Below are positions 26,301-37,819 of a stretch of 64,000 nucleotides of DNA, piece by piece. Every line of letters starts with the position of its first letter. The first letter of the stretch is position 1. A program made the position numbers and the translations under genes. This DNA comes from Ursus arctos. Taxonomy: Eukaryota > Chordata > Mammalia > Carnivora > Ursidae. The DNA lies in contig NW_026623100.1 of assembly GCF_023065955.2 (NCBI RefSeq), forward strand, positions 14,113,001 to 14,177,000, given 5' to 3'. The notes beneath the pieces are model-generated. The model was not told the DNA's origin and searched no databases. It was given only the letters and a program-made list of their open reading frames with translations.

Positions 26301-27415
26301 ATTAGGGGTTCTTCCTCCAGTGCAGAGTTGTAGCCGTTTTGAATAAGAGGTAACCCTTCATTTTTCACCTGCTCAGAAGAGCCCCGGCCAGACAACGGGG
26401 AGAAAGAGGAACAACCTGGGGAACCCAAAGAGGTTTTGATATGTTTAAATCTCGACTTTTCCATCTATAAAATGGGGTGGCGAAGTCCATCAATAGGAGG
26501 TGCGCTTTCCCCATTCCTGACTGGTCAGGAGGTTGGCAGAGCCGTGCACGCTTTGGGAGGTGGGATTTGACATGGCTGGTGGTAGGCCTGGCATGGTGGC
26601 TTCACCAAGTCTGCGGGACCCTCCGCACTTCCTGCATGCCAGGATGAAAACAGCTTTTTTCATCTGGGATCCAAGATGCTGAGTCACTGGCCAGTTCAGA
26701 AGAATAGGTTTTGTTGTATGACAGCTGAAGGGGCCCGTCCCCCATCCCTGCCCAGGATGCTAGGCCTCAGCCCAATTCTGATTCTGATGGGATGCCTCCA
26801 GGAAAAGGGTGGATGGTGCTAGGAGCACAGCCCAGGTTTCAGACATTCCTAGGGATGAGCCCAAGCCAGGCACCTGCCCTGGGGTCCCCTTCCATTTACT
26901 TTGTCCAGACTGAGTGTTATTCCAAGAGTCCCTGTGGATCGTCCCTTGTGAGCCACATGCTCCACTCTGTGGGGACCCTGAAGGGGAAGACAGCTGCTGT
27001 CCTTGGTGACCTGGCAATGTAGCAGGAGCTGGGGGAGACAAGTCCAGCTCTCCAGATACAGCACATGTCCTGAAAAAGTTTAGGCAGGTGGCCCAGGCAG
27101 GCCAGGAGGAGAGGCCTGGAGTGAGCAGAGGTGTTGAATAGAGGGGGAGGGCATTCCAGGAAAGGGATGTCCTCCCCAGCCCAGGGGCAGGAGGGGGAAC
27201 TGTGATGGCATCAACAGGGATTGTGATGAAAGGCAAGTATTAGAACTCCCACTATGGGAGGTAGGGTATGGATTACAGAGGACTGGGTGACCCTAAATTA
27301 TTCTGAGCAGGAGAGGTGATTCGGGCTGGCCTGCAGGCTTGCAGAGTGGGGCCAGACTCCAGGCCCAACTTATTCCTGTGTTATTGCTCTCCTAGCTTTC
27401 CAAATGTAGCAACCA
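26301..27415. other. Non-coding DNA, no gene seen
   Basis: Unique sequence with possible reversed L2 material at about 27040-27235 (GGCATTCCAGGAAAGGGATG). No gene structure found. Confidence 0.35.
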
Positions 27416-27417
27416 AC

Positions 27418-27472
27418 CGTCCATCCATCCATTCGCCTATTATCCATCTCTCCATCCATTCATCCATCCACT
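27418..27472 (+). repeat. (CCAT)n imperfect repeat
   Basis: CCATCCATCCATT units with interruptions, at the edge of an L2 fragment. Confidence 0.85.
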
Positions 27473-27625
27473 TGTTCCCTTTGCCTCTCTGCCTACCCCC
27501 TCACCTCCTCCAGTGTAAGCTCCCTCACTTGGCTTGAGACTGTGCTGTCTGCTGTATTCCTGGTTTCTAGCATAGTTCTGGGCACAGAGTAGGCCATCGA
27601 TAAATATTTTTGAACATAATGACCC
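27473..27625 (+). repeat. L2 LINE 3' end
   Basis: AGTGTAAGCTCCCTCACTTG, then GTTCTGGGCACAGAGTAGGC and ATCGATAAATATTTTTGAAC, the L2 terminal motif. Confidence 0.65.
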
Positions 27626-27959
27626 ACAGAGCATTCATATAGCCATTTACCCTTGCACAGGATGGTTCTCCTGCAATATTGTGTCCAGAGCCACATCTGG
27701 TTATTTCGAGAGTCCAGAATGTCCCCTCACCATTCCAATAGAGCCTCCCAGAGTCCTCCCCCCCCCTAATTTAGCCAAGTGGCTTGACATGCAAGAAAGG
27801 AGACTGGGTGCTGGTCCCAGATCTGCAAGGGCAAGGTGTATGGTCTTGGGCGCTGTCATTCTCTGTGTTTCCTTGGCGGAGAGATGGCAAGCATGGACAA
27901 GGAGAGCTTTGAGATTCTTTATACTCGGATGGGCTGTGACTCTAACCTTAACTCGTCCC

Positions 27960-28400
27960 ACTGTCGGGCAAGTGAAACCACGTTAACAACTGCTTGAATT
28001 CAATCAAAGGGAAGTTTCCCCAGAGTTAGTAGTTTCTCAGCAACACAGAGCTCTCCTAGCCGAGCAGCTAACCATTCCTCAACCCTAGGAAGTGGTTCTC
28101 TTCTGCTAGTCCCATCATGAACGCATTACCCGCCTCGTAATTGGGATGATCCAGGAGTGCCCAGAAAGGGACTTAATTTCTCTGAGATTGCGTTACTTTC
28201 CTGATTAAGTCACTTAATAAATGACCACATCAAGTAGCCTGAAGGAAGGCATTTCCTGAGAGGACCTAAATCACTTTTAATTTTCAGGGCTGTGTGTTTT
28301 CCTTTCGCAGCCTGGAGCTGCTGTGCCCAGCCTGCCATCTGAGAAACATTTCTTCAAGGTGTCAAAAGGACGTGTCATGCATTTGGAATGAGGGCTAAAT
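27960..28400. promoter_or_regulatory. Candidate conserved enhancer with TCF/LEF motif
   Basis: Repeat-free sequence about 17 kb upstream of SIX2. It holds ATCAAAG (28003-28009, TCF/LEF core), several TAAT-type homeodomain motifs (GTAATTGGG near 28137, CTTAATTTC near 28172, GATTAAGTCACTTAATAA at 28203) and CTAAATTAAAAGG at 28395. Wnt input to Six2-lineage cells is established; the link to this site is inference. Confidence 0.3.
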
Positions 28401-28844
28401 TAAAAGGCCACACAACACATAGTTAGAGAAATAGTGAGATATTCCGGGCTGTTTCCAGTATAAACGACCCAGCTGGCAGTCTTTTCTTGAGCAGAAACAA
28501 TGTGTAGTGGGACACTTGCCCGACATTTACACCGCACAAGCACAGACAAGCACACACGTACACACATGCACAAGTGTTCACACATGCAGTCAGGAAGGGA
28601 CATGTCAGGTCCCCTGAATTAGACATACCAATTAGCCACATGGGTTTTGTGTTCCAGGAAGTGGGAGGATTGGTGACAGGTACTTGGTTCCTCTAGTTGT
28701 ACTGAGAATGGCCCTGGGACTCTTGTCTCTTTGTCTCTTGAGAGAGAGAGCCTTGAGCTCTGTGATGGACTCACATAACACGTTCTATTTCTTAACTTGG
28801 GGCTGAGAGGAAACTTCAAGTGATTTCATCCAATTGCCTCCATT

Positions 28845-28960
28845 TCAAGATGAGGGAACCAGTGCCCAGAGAGGTCTGGGGACTTGCCCAAAGATACACA
28901 GCTAGAGAAAACCAGAGCCAGTATGAAGACCTGGGTTTCTTGGTTCTTTGTGCCACAGAA
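28845..28960 (-). repeat. MIR SINE, minus orientation
   Basis: TTTCAAGATGAGGGAACCAG, then CTTGCCCAAAGATACACAGC and GACCTGGGTTTCTTGGTT, the reversed MIR core and head. Confidence 0.7.
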
Positions 28961-29129
28961 CCTTACCCTCTGGGGTTTGGGGGTATTGTTTACATCAGTG
29001 AGCAAAGTGGCTGTCTTTGTCACCTCAGCCTCTTCTCTGCCCGGAAACTGGCCTGCTGGGCAACCCGTCCTCCACCAATTGGTGGTGTCCCACCCCAGCC
29101 CCAGCCACAGAAAGGACACTTGCAGCTAG

Positions 29130-29660
29130 TTCCCCTCAAATGGCCCCCCATGAACTTTGCCCCCAGAATTCACACACCTTGTGTAGCCTCTCGGGCACTG
29201 AATCTGGGCTGGCCCTTTTAGCCATTGCAGAGGAAGTACCACCGTGCCACTTCAGAGACTGGTTCACAGACAGCCTTGCAGCTACTGTCCTGGCCTCTGG
29301 GAAGACACAATCTGGAGAAGGCTGCTATGGTGTGAGAAGTCCACCACCATGAGACCGCCATGCTGTGAGGGAGCCTAGCCAGCACCACAGTGGGGCTGTG
29401 TGGGCACCACTCCCCCAGCTCTTCCTGCCATCTGAGCCCAGGCTCCAGGCACATGCACGAAGGAGTGCTTTTGGATGGATGCCCAGGCTGGTGGAGGCAT
29501 CAGCTGACTACAGCTCTTGGGAAGCCCACCGCGTGAGGGACCGAAAGGGAGCACTGCCCAGCTAAGCCCGGTCAGCCCACAGAAACCATGAGAAATGAAA
29601 ATACATTGTTGTTTGAAGCCACTGCATTTTGGGGGTGGTTTGTGACCCAGCCATGGATAC
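29130..29660 (+). mobile_element. MLT1-type MaLR LTR, diverged
   Basis: CTGAATCTGGGCTGGCCCTT, CATGCTGTGAGGGAGCC, and the ending GAAGCCACTGCATTTTGGGG with GTGGTTTGTGACCC. No internal viral genes. Confidence 0.6.
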
Positions 29661-30995
29661 CAGGAATGGGCACAGACATGTCGTGTCTCTCTCCAGTTCT
29701 GCCTGCTGCTGGTCAGGGCCACCTTCACCCCTTCCCCTCTGTCCCCAGTCCTCCTCTCCCTCACGCTGCAGTTATCCCACCTCAGATAAGCCACAAGGCA
29801 GATAATTGAGAGCAGACTGCCTTGGCTACTGATTTTACCCCAGGGAGAAAACAAGTGCTTGCTGCCCGCTGAGAAGTCCCAGCTGCTCACAGCATGTCCT
29901 GAAGCTGTGGGCTCTGGAGAAGCTGTTGGCCTTGCTTCGACTTCATGCCATTAAGAGACCATTTCTAGTACCTGCCAGGAACCTTCCGATACTTTGCAGG
30001 TCCCATTTCTGCTCTTTATCTAGCCTGGAGGGTGGTTTTGCTTTTCATTAAAAAAATGTCACCCTTTTTTTCCAATTAAGCTCTCGCTGGGTGGGATAGC
30101 CCTAGGCCAGCCCTTCCAAGACAAATGAGGTGAAAGGGCCAAACCCAGCTCCATGACCAGCCTAGGAATGAGCAGACTTCCGGGAAGAGAGAAAACCACC
30201 AAGCCCTCCTGGGTCCTTTCCCAGACTCAGTAACATGCTCTGTCAACCTTTTCCTGGCCCCGTGGAGCTAAGGGGCCATCTGGGATAAATGGACCAGAAG
30301 TTGGCCTTCAGAAAGCCTGGCGGGGGAGAGGGCAAGGCGGTTTTCCAGAAAACTAGACCCAAACAAAACACAATTTCTGGGCACCCACCGCCACCAGGCG
30401 CTGGGCGGGACACTCTCTCATTGGGTATTTTAGTGAAAACTCTCTGTGATCTGAGGGCTCCTGGCCTGGTATTCACCTCAGTCTGAGCTCTGGAATGTGG
30501 TGATCACTCATTCTTCCCATGGAGATCCATCACTATCTCTCTGCGATACCTTCCCCCAGAGAAATGGAGGCTGAGAGGCCACTGGGCGGTAGAGCCGTGA
30601 GCGCTGAGGAGTGCCTTCCCCCGCTCCCAGGCTGCAGGATTTAGCAAACAAAAAGAACACTCCCGTTAATCTAGAATTTCAGATAAACAACAAAAACTTT
30701 TTTGGTGTGAGTATGTCCCATATAATATTTGGGATATACCTATGTTAAAAAAAATGATTCACTGTTTCCTGGAAATTCAAACTTAACAGAGCGTTCTGTC
30801 TTTTGTTTGGGGATCTTAATCTATGGGGCTTTGGGTAATTCTTCATTTGACTAAGGGAGTCTGCTGCAGGGGGAAAAATGGTGCCAAGTTACTGATTTAG
30901 GTTAGCCCACTTGTTTGATTATTTTCCAGGAAAACCCAGGAGAAAAGTGACTCTCCCAGCTCCCCACGGAGCCAACGGTGAGAGGCAGGACTGAA
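29661..30995. other. Non-coding DNA, no gene seen
   Basis: Unique sequence; A/T patches at 30660-30790 but no repeat family or exon recognised. Confidence 0.35.
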
Positions 30996-30999
30996 ATTC

Positions 31000-31500
31000 A
31001 CCTTGTCAGGTCTCTGATCCAATGTTACCTTCTCCGTGAGACTGTCCCTGATCACCTGTTAAACACTGCACGCGGGGCGCCTGGGTGGCTCAGTCGTTAA
31101 GCGTCTGCCTTCGGCTCAGGGCGTGATCCCGGCGTTCTGGGATCAAGCCCCACATCAGGCTCCTCCACTGGGAGCCTGCTTCTTCCTCTCCCACTCCCCT
31201 GCTGTGTTCCCTCTCGCTGGCTGTCTCTCTTTCACATAAATAAATAAAAAAATCTTTAAAAAAACAAAACAAAACACTGCATGCTCCCCATCCCTGGAGA
31301 TCTTTCCTGTTTTATTTTTCTCCACATTCCATGCTTTATCTACTTTTTCTTTTATGGTCTCTCCCTGCCTACTAGAATGTAAGCTCCATGATGGCGGGTA
31401 TCTTTCTTGTTTCGTTCACATCTACAGATGTTTGGAAGAGTGTCTGGCCCTTAGCTGGTACTCAGTAACTTTTGTTGAATAGATGAGCAAAAGAATCCGG
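31000..31500 (+). repeat. L2 LINE 3' end split by a SINE
   Basis: CCTTCTCCGTGAGACTGTCC before the SINE, then AGAATGTAAGCTCCATGATG, TGTCTGGCCCTTAGCTGGTA and CAGTAACTTTTGTTGAATAG after it. The two halves fit as one element cut by the insertion at 31074-31271. Confidence 0.75.
31074..31271 (+). mobile_element. Carnivore tRNA-Lys SINE, plus orientation, bear/panda-type
   Basis: Full head GGGCGCCTGGGTGGCTCAG, internal GATCCCGGCGTTCTGGGATC, A-rich tail with AATAAATAAA and an AAAAC run. Target duplications AAACACTGCACGC (31061-31073) and AAACACTGCATGC (31272-31284). Little diverged from the subfamily as I recall it, so relatively young. Confidence 0.95.
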
Positions 31501-33005
31501 GACTCATGATTCTCAGTCAGAAGCTCTTCTTCCTGCAGCCCTCGCTTTCCCGGTCATCTCTCTGCGGCCCCCCAGCCTCCTCGGAGCCAAGGAAATTATG
31601 CAACAGCTGTCTTTGGGGGACCACGTGAGAAGGCATGTTGACGGTGGGCTCGGGGAGGGCAGCCCTGGGAGTTTCACCCTTGAATCCCCACCACTCCCGC
31701 CATCCTGCTGGGTGACAACAGCTGCTGGTGTCAGGCAGGAGAGTGAGGGGACAGACTCCCAGGAGGGAGAGAATGCTGTGACTAGCGTGCAGAGGGGACT
31801 TCCTTTGCAATAATGAGAACTTAGTCGACCGCAGTTGTTTCCTCCTAACAGTGCTGTCTTCTGCTGAGAGTATAGAGGCCAACGGGTCCTGGAAGGAGGT
31901 GTGAATTAGATTAACCCGGTGTGACAGAGCGCCTCCCTCCTCTCTGCTGGTCACCACCCATGGAGGGCTGGTGGGTCCATGGGGAACTGCCCTTCCCATC
32001 TCATGCTTGCGAATCCGCTGGCCTGACAACCTCGCAGGTGGAGGGCTGATCCCCGCTCCGAGCCTCCTTGGCCGGATTCCCCAGCCCCACCCTGCCATCT
32101 ACCCCATGGGAACTCACTGGGCACTGGACCTCACTGAGAAATCAGAGAGAGATTCGCAGTCATGTGGGGTGGCTGGGTCAGGGAAAGAATCCCGCCCCAT
32201 TACCAGAGACCTAGCAAAGCCCCAGTCCCATGGGACAAATGTCTTTTTAGAAAAGCAATGTCAAACATCTCTGTTGAGTCTTTGACTTTGTAAAAATAGT
32301 AAAATTGATTCTGAAGGAGAAAAGAATAACAAAAGAATATATAACTGGGGAGCACAAGGGACCTTGGAGTTCCTCTAATCAGCCCCATTTCCGGATGAGG
32401 AAACGAAGGCTGGGAGGCTGGGATGAGCCAAGTTCGTTTAGAGCCTTGGGGGAGTCTCGGGGGAGGGGTGGGCCTGAGCTGGGGCCGGGTTCCCTTCCCC
32501 CCCGTCTTGCCACCGGCACACGTCTAGAAGTTAATGGTGTTGGACAACTCAGAAAATGGGTCTCAAGGGGTCAGATCTAGTGTTTGGGGAGTTCAACTGC
32601 CCATGAGGGGCTTAGGGTCTGTAAAACAGGGATCTCTAGGGTTTATGGTGAAGATGTCTCAGACAGGAAATGAAAGCAGAGCCTTGTCACAACGCCAGCT
32701 GTGGGCTGAGGGATTTACTTTCTCTTTTGCCACGACCTTGGACAGACTTTGTAAATGGATGAGATCCTTGACTTTCGGGAGCCTCCATCCCTTACCTTGA
32801 TGGGTGTGAGGCCTTGGGTGAGCTCCCAGCATGTGTGAGGGAGTGTGAGGTGGGGGAGCTGACCATCACATGGGGGGAGAGGTCACAGAGGGCCACCCAG
32901 AAGGACATCCACGGCTGGGGCTGGAGGGCTGGAGAGGCGAAGGGGCTTGTCCAGCTTTCCCCAGCTAGAGATTCGTCAACGGACACAAAGCATCCCCTTT
33001 TACTG
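31501..33005. other. Non-coding DNA, no gene seen
   Basis: Unique sequence with a weak reversed MIR core near 32390-32430 (CCGGATGAGGAAACGAAGG). A 193-residue minus-strand frame at 31517-32098 has no recognisable domain. Confidence 0.35.
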
Positions 33006-33009
33006 AGTT

Positions 33010-33185
33010 CTGACTAGAGTCAGCCACAGTGCTGAGCACATGACATGTATCAGCTCACATACAATTCTAACATCGGTATGAGATGGATACAATTTATTTC
33101 CATGTAGTAAATGAGGACACAATGACTCAGAGAGGTCAAGTCTCTTTCCCAGAGTCACACAGCTAGGAAGCAGCAAAGGAAGCAT
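33010..33185 (-). repeat. MIR SINE, minus orientation
   Basis: GTGCTGAGCACATGACATG (reversed tail), GTAAATGAGGACACAATGAC, AGAGGTCAAGTCTCTTTCCC and GTCACACAGCTAGGAAGCAG (reversed core). Confidence 0.75.
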
Positions 33186-33339
33186 GAAAAACCTTTGCGT
33201 GTTCTGCTTTTGTGTACCTTCCGGGGGCAGGCTGGAGAATGCCACAGTGTTTTTTTCTCAGCTGCGTCAGGACCCAGCTGTGCCTTTGTACCAGTTTTCC
33301 CAAACTCTAGCGTCATTGGCTTAACATGAAAACAGATGC

Positions 33340-33790
33340 CACCTCAGATTTGCAGCCAGGCTCCTGATTTATTTTGTTAATGATTATATTTATCAGTAGC
33401 TGTATTAACGTGTTCTCTGAGTGTCCAGATTACGAAGTTTATAAAGAATTGTTTCCTTAATTGAAACATGTCAGGAGACGGCGGGTGCGAGTCAGTTAAT
33501 CATCTTTCCTTTCCAAATGGAAATTGACCTTAATTGTGAAATTTCGATCTACATATTTTATGCATTACATGAAACCTCCATTTTTGACATGAAGAGCTAG
33601 GAAGGCAGGTTTGCGGTTACATAATTGTTTTTAATGTAAGTGAATCAGTTAATTAATACTTGCAAAAAAGCCCAAGGTTTTTCAGGAAACTTACAATTAC
33701 AATCAATTTAAGTGTACAGCTACATTAATATGGTGACAAGTCCAATAATAAAACTTAAGTGATTGCAGGCAAGTGCTGAGCAGATGTGTG
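33340..33790. promoter_or_regulatory. Candidate conserved enhancer, homeodomain and HNF1-like motifs
   Basis: AT-rich, repeat-free stretch about 22 kb upstream of SIX2. It has GTTAATGATTATA (33376-33388; 11 of 13 to the HNF1 palindrome), CAGTTAATCATC near 33493, CAGTTAATTAATAC near 33646, ACATTAATATGG near 33722, CTTAAGTG near 33756 (NKX-type) and TGAAACCT (33570-33577; partial SIX core). Dense TAAT motifs in unique DNA suggest a developmental enhancer. Conservation was not tested. Confidence 0.4.
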
Positions 33791-34289
33791 AATAGGCACG
33801 CAGACTGCGGGTTGAGTATCAGACCATACTGGAAAGCGGAGTAGTCCGAGACTTCCGCTCCCGCGCCCCGGCCTCTAGCCCCCCCCCCCGTCTTAGTCCC
33901 CGACCTCAGCCCCCCTGCCCTTAGCCTCCAGCTCAGACTTCAGCCCCAGCCTCTTCTGCATGATCGTAGAGCTGGACCCCGAAATAGGCCACAGACAGAT
34001 CTGCTTGCTCTCTATTGATCAATATACAACACACACATTTGGCAGTGATCTCCTTATTGTATCTATTTCCAAGTTATCAGTGAGAGTTACTTCTCAGCAC
34101 AGAGAAAGTGGGCACCTCTCAAAGTGGTTAGAGTCCAAAATGGTCGGAGGGATCCAAGGAACCCACGGGAGCGGAGAAGACCATTGGCCCATCCCCGTTC
34201 TTCTTGGCTCTGCTGCCACCTTCCCGAGATGCTCTGTGAATGTATCGCCTATCAGATACCAGACGGGAGGATGACGCCTGTTCAGGGAG

Positions 34290-34394
34290 CCAGGGGTGAC
34301 TTTGACTCTGCTATTTTCTCATCCGCTGCATGACCTTGGGTTATCACTCACCCTTTCTGAGACTTAGTTTTTCTATCTGTCCAATGGGGGAATT
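34290..34394 (+). repeat. MIR SINE fragment
   Basis: GCATGACCTTGGGTTATCAC and TTCTATCTGTCCAATGGGGG, the MIR core. Confidence 0.6.
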
Positions 34395-34810
34395 GTGACA
34401 ATTTTAAAACACGTTGGGCAAATTCTTTGACACTCCTGCCATTGAGAAGTGGGGGGGGGGGTATGTCCCTTACCCTTGAATCTGGGCCAATCTTAGTGAC
34501 TCACTTGTAACCAGTAGAGTGCAGCAGAAAGTGACCCTGCATGACCTTGGAGACGATCAGAAAAGGTCGTACAACGTTTGCCTAGTTGTTCTGGGACGCT
34601 TGCCTTCGGAGCCCTGGGCCACCAAGTAAGAAGTTCAACTACCCTGAGGCTGCAATGGCGTGAGGAAGCCCAAGCCACACGGAGAGGGCACGTGGAGGTG
34701 CTCTGGCTGGCAGCCCCAGGTGACTCTCAGCAGCCAGCCAGCACCAACTGCCAGATGATTCTAGCCTCCAGCCCGAGGCCCCAGATGTCATGTGGCCAAG
34801 TCAGAAGTAT
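34395..34810 (+). mobile_element. MLT1-type MaLR LTR, partial
   Basis: CTTGAATCTGGGCCAATCTT, GGGACGCTTGCCTTCGGAGC, GTGAGGAAGCCCAAGCCAC and CAGATGATTCTAGCCTCCAG are typical MaLR LTR segments. It contains a G-run at 34449-34460. The 3' end is lost; no viral genes. Confidence 0.65.
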
Positions 34811-34919
34811 GTTACCTTCATTTCCTAATTTGCAGACTTGTGGGGATGAGCAAATGAAATAATATACCAAAAAAGCCTTTTGAAAGGCTGTATAAAGGAA
34901 GCTATTATTTTTGTGGTTA

Positions 34920-35300
34920 TTTTTATTACGCTGTTCAGTCCTGTACTAAGTGATACAGAGAGAAAATAAGATCTCTTCTCTCAAAGAGTCTATTCTAATG
35001 GGCAGAGAGAGAACAAGAAACAGAAAAGAACAACAAATAATATAGAATAGGGCTAAATAGTAAGGTGTAGGGTACAGATCAGGTGGTAGGGGTGTTTTAG
35101 GAGGCAGGACAATAGTGGGGGTATGGGGCAGAAGGGCCAAGAAAATCTTCTTGGAGGATGGGGGACTCACCTTGAAGGATGGGGAAGGTTTGGGTTGCTG
35201 GGGTGGGGGGAGGATACGTTAATCATGGGGTAACCAACTGAGCAAAGGTATTGACAAGGTAGCCTTGTCAAGGTGAGGGAAGGACTGGAGGCAGAGGGAA
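34920..35300 (-). repeat. L2 LINE, minus orientation
   Basis: AAGAGTCTATTCTAATGGGC, then GAAAATCTTCTTGGAGGATG and GAGCAAAGGTATTGACAAGG, a reversed L2 pattern. Confidence 0.55.
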
Positions 35301-35920
35301 CCTACCTCATAGGACTGGATGGAGTCAGACAGGTCTACTTAATGAGGGACTGAATGCCAGCCAGCACTCAGAGTTTTGCGTTTGCTGAATCCCTATATAT
35401 AGGAAGATTTCATGGTCTCTCTTGGTCACCTTTTCTGATATCATCATTGACCTTCTTGGCTCACAATGACCCTCGTTCTGTAAGAACTTCTTATTCTATC
35501 CCTTCCTGGAATCCTTTGTGTCTGCTGCTGCCCCTGACCCATTGGCTAAAGCTAATTGGTCCATGATGTATGCCTGACCAAGCTGGGGTCTCTGATTCCT
35601 TTTTTCTAGGGGTTTTGAAGCTTTGACTGGCCGAAGATGAGAGTTGGCACCAAGTGCCTTGGACAGAAGGGCCACCAATCCTGCAGCTCAGGCCCCAGCT
35701 GCCCTGATTCCTTCCTGCCTGGGGTGCAGCTCGCCGTTAGATTCTGAGAGCCTTCTAGAAGTCTTCTAGTAAATGCTAAGCCCTCTCCTTACGCCCGTAT
35801 TTATTTATTTACTTCTTTATTTAGCCAGCACTGTTGGTGTCTGGCACCAGTGACCACAAGAAACTTAACCCATATGAGCCACTGTTGAAGCGTGGATAGT
35901 GGTGAAGAGGCCAAGGCCAC
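35301..35920. other. Non-coding DNA, no gene seen
   Basis: Unique sequence; only a TTTATTTATTTACTT patch near 35800. Confidence 0.35.
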
Positions 35921-35929
35921 CCCTGCATC

Positions 35930-36280
35930 TTGCCTTGCCCCCTAGCCAGCTGTGTGACTCTGGGCAGACCACCTTCTCTGAATCTTGGTTTCCTTATCAA
36001 AATGGTGCAAATAAGGGGCGCCTGGTTGGTTCAGTCGTTAAGCGTCGGCCTTCGTCTCAGGGCGTGATCCCGGCGTTCTGGGATCGAGCCCCGCATGGGA
36101 GCCTGCTTCTTCCTCTCCCACTTCCCCTGCTTGTGTCCCCTCTCTCCCTGGCTGTCTCTCTCTGTCAAATAAATAAATAAAATCTTTAAAAAAAATGATG
36201 CAAATAAGACCAAATGCATAGGTTTATTATGAGGTTTTTAGGAGATAGTCTATGTCTGGCACACATTCTGTTCTGGAGAA
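35930..36280 (+). repeat. MIR SINE split by a CAN SINE
   Basis: GCTGTGTGACTCTGGGCAGA and TTGGTTTCCTTATCAAAATG before the insert, and TAGTCTATGTCTGGCACACA after it. The two halves make one MIR cut at 36015. Confidence 0.65.
36016..36193 (+). mobile_element. Carnivore tRNA-Lys SINE, plus orientation, bear/panda-type
   Basis: Head GGGCGCCTGGTTGGTTCAG, internal GATCCCGGCGTTCTGGGATC, tail AATAAATAAATAAAATC. Target duplications AATGGTGCAAATAAG (36001-36015) and AATGATGCAAATAAG (36194-36208). Confidence 0.95.
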
Positions 36281-37495
36281 AAACAAAACCTGTTAGCTGC
36301 TGTTATTATTATAATTCGAGTTTAAAGAGTTGGAAGCAGGCTGCCTGGAACTAGGCGTTCCCATCAGCCGTGCTCAGTGTAGCACATGGAAAACAAACAC
36401 AGATGACAAAGAGGGTTATGCTGATCTCTAAGTGGCCTTTTGACATCCAATGGAAGGCACTTGACCCCTGGCAGCCAATTAATTTCTGGAACAGGGTCCC
36501 AGCCTTGGTGTTCGTTCACGATTATTCAGCTCTTTACGTCACCAGGGGAGTGAGAGGGGCCGGCTCGCCATGGTGACTGGGGCCAAGTCTGAGACATGAC
36601 GCGTTCAACCTTTGAGCCTAGAAGCCAGAGAACCGTGTTTCCAGGCCACAACCTTACTTTAGCCAGTCAGTATGTGTGGTGGGTCCTCCCGTGGCCTGGG
36701 AGAGAGTGCCAATGGCTCCAGGCAACCCTTCAGCACAGCCGGAACCGGTTCAGGGTGTTGGACCCCAGCTGCGAGCGAAGCTGGGTTGTTAGTTGACTTG
36801 GGCATCAGGGACTGGGGTATCTGGGAAGTGAGACTCAGAAAGAGGGTGTAATAAAATAAAACTCCAGATAGTTTCACCTCTCGAGGTGGGAGGACCAGGT
36901 GGGGGCAGGAGGCCCTGGTCCGTCAGCCTGAGTCATCCCTGGGCTCCCACCCTCATCCCCACTGTTCCTGCCTTGTTGCCCCAGGAGCAGGGGCTGTTCT
37001 TTGAACGCTCCAGCCCAATGGGGCACACACCCTTTCTAGTAACTGCCCTCAGCTCAGTGGTGACAGTTGGAATTTCTTAAAAGGATTCTGTAAAGCTTCA
37101 GGGAGGACGAAAGGGAAATACACCCAGAAAATAAAAGAAACCTGGCTGGCTTCAAGAGGACAGGGACCTTCAGCCCTGTGTCATTCCCAGGAGGCTCCCA
37201 AGGAGACATTTATTCCTTTATCCTCATCCCAAGGGTCAGGACACCTCTGCAGGCCCCTTGCTGGCTTTCTTTAGCACCAGATCGCCATCCCCACCCAGAA
37301 GGGCCCTCCTGTATGTTTTAGCTCCCCCTGGTTCTCGCCAGAACTCTCCCTTTATGGGCAAGACCCGAGGCTCCTGCTGGGTCCCGTCTTGCACAAACAG
37401 GAAGCAGCTCTGGCCCGGTGGGGATGCCCTGTGGCAGGAGCGTCTACACGACCGTTACCCATCAACACATCTGCAGAGGAGTGTTTTCTCGCTAT
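36281..37495. other. Non-coding DNA, no gene seen
   Basis: Unique sequence; no gene or repeat recognised with confidence. Confidence 0.3.
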
Positions 37496-37499
37496 GGTT

Positions 37500-37620
37500 T
37501 TTAGGTACATGCTTTTTTCACAGGTGAGAAAACTAAAATTCAAATGAGGTTAAATGACATGCCCAGGGTCACTGATCAATGCTACCGTCAGGATTCAGTT
37601 CACGTGGCCTGATGCCAGGC
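37500..37620 (-). repeat. MIR-like fragment, minus orientation
   Basis: CACAGGTGAGAAAACTAAAA, then AATGACATGCCCAGGGTCAC, a reversed MIR core. Confidence 0.5.
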
Positions 37621-37819
37621 CCCTGTCTCTTTATACACCCAGCCCCTGCCTTATTGTTCCCTGCCTTCCTTCCCCGGCTCTCTCCACCCCGCCCCCAGAA
37701 CTCACTGTCGCATGACCGAAGTCACTGGAGCTGCTTTGATTTACAGATGGGGGAAATGTTTACAGAAAGTCAGTGGACACTCAATAAGTCTTGGTTGAGT
37801 TACATCGACAGAAAGAGTT

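Noticed and set aside
31074..31271. tRNA-like A and B box sequence in CAN SINE heads as a tRNA gene
   Set aside because: SINE copies with A-rich tails and target duplications; no intact cloverleaf expected.
31517..32098. 193-residue minus-strand frame
   Set aside because: No family resemblance or exon signals; probably chance.
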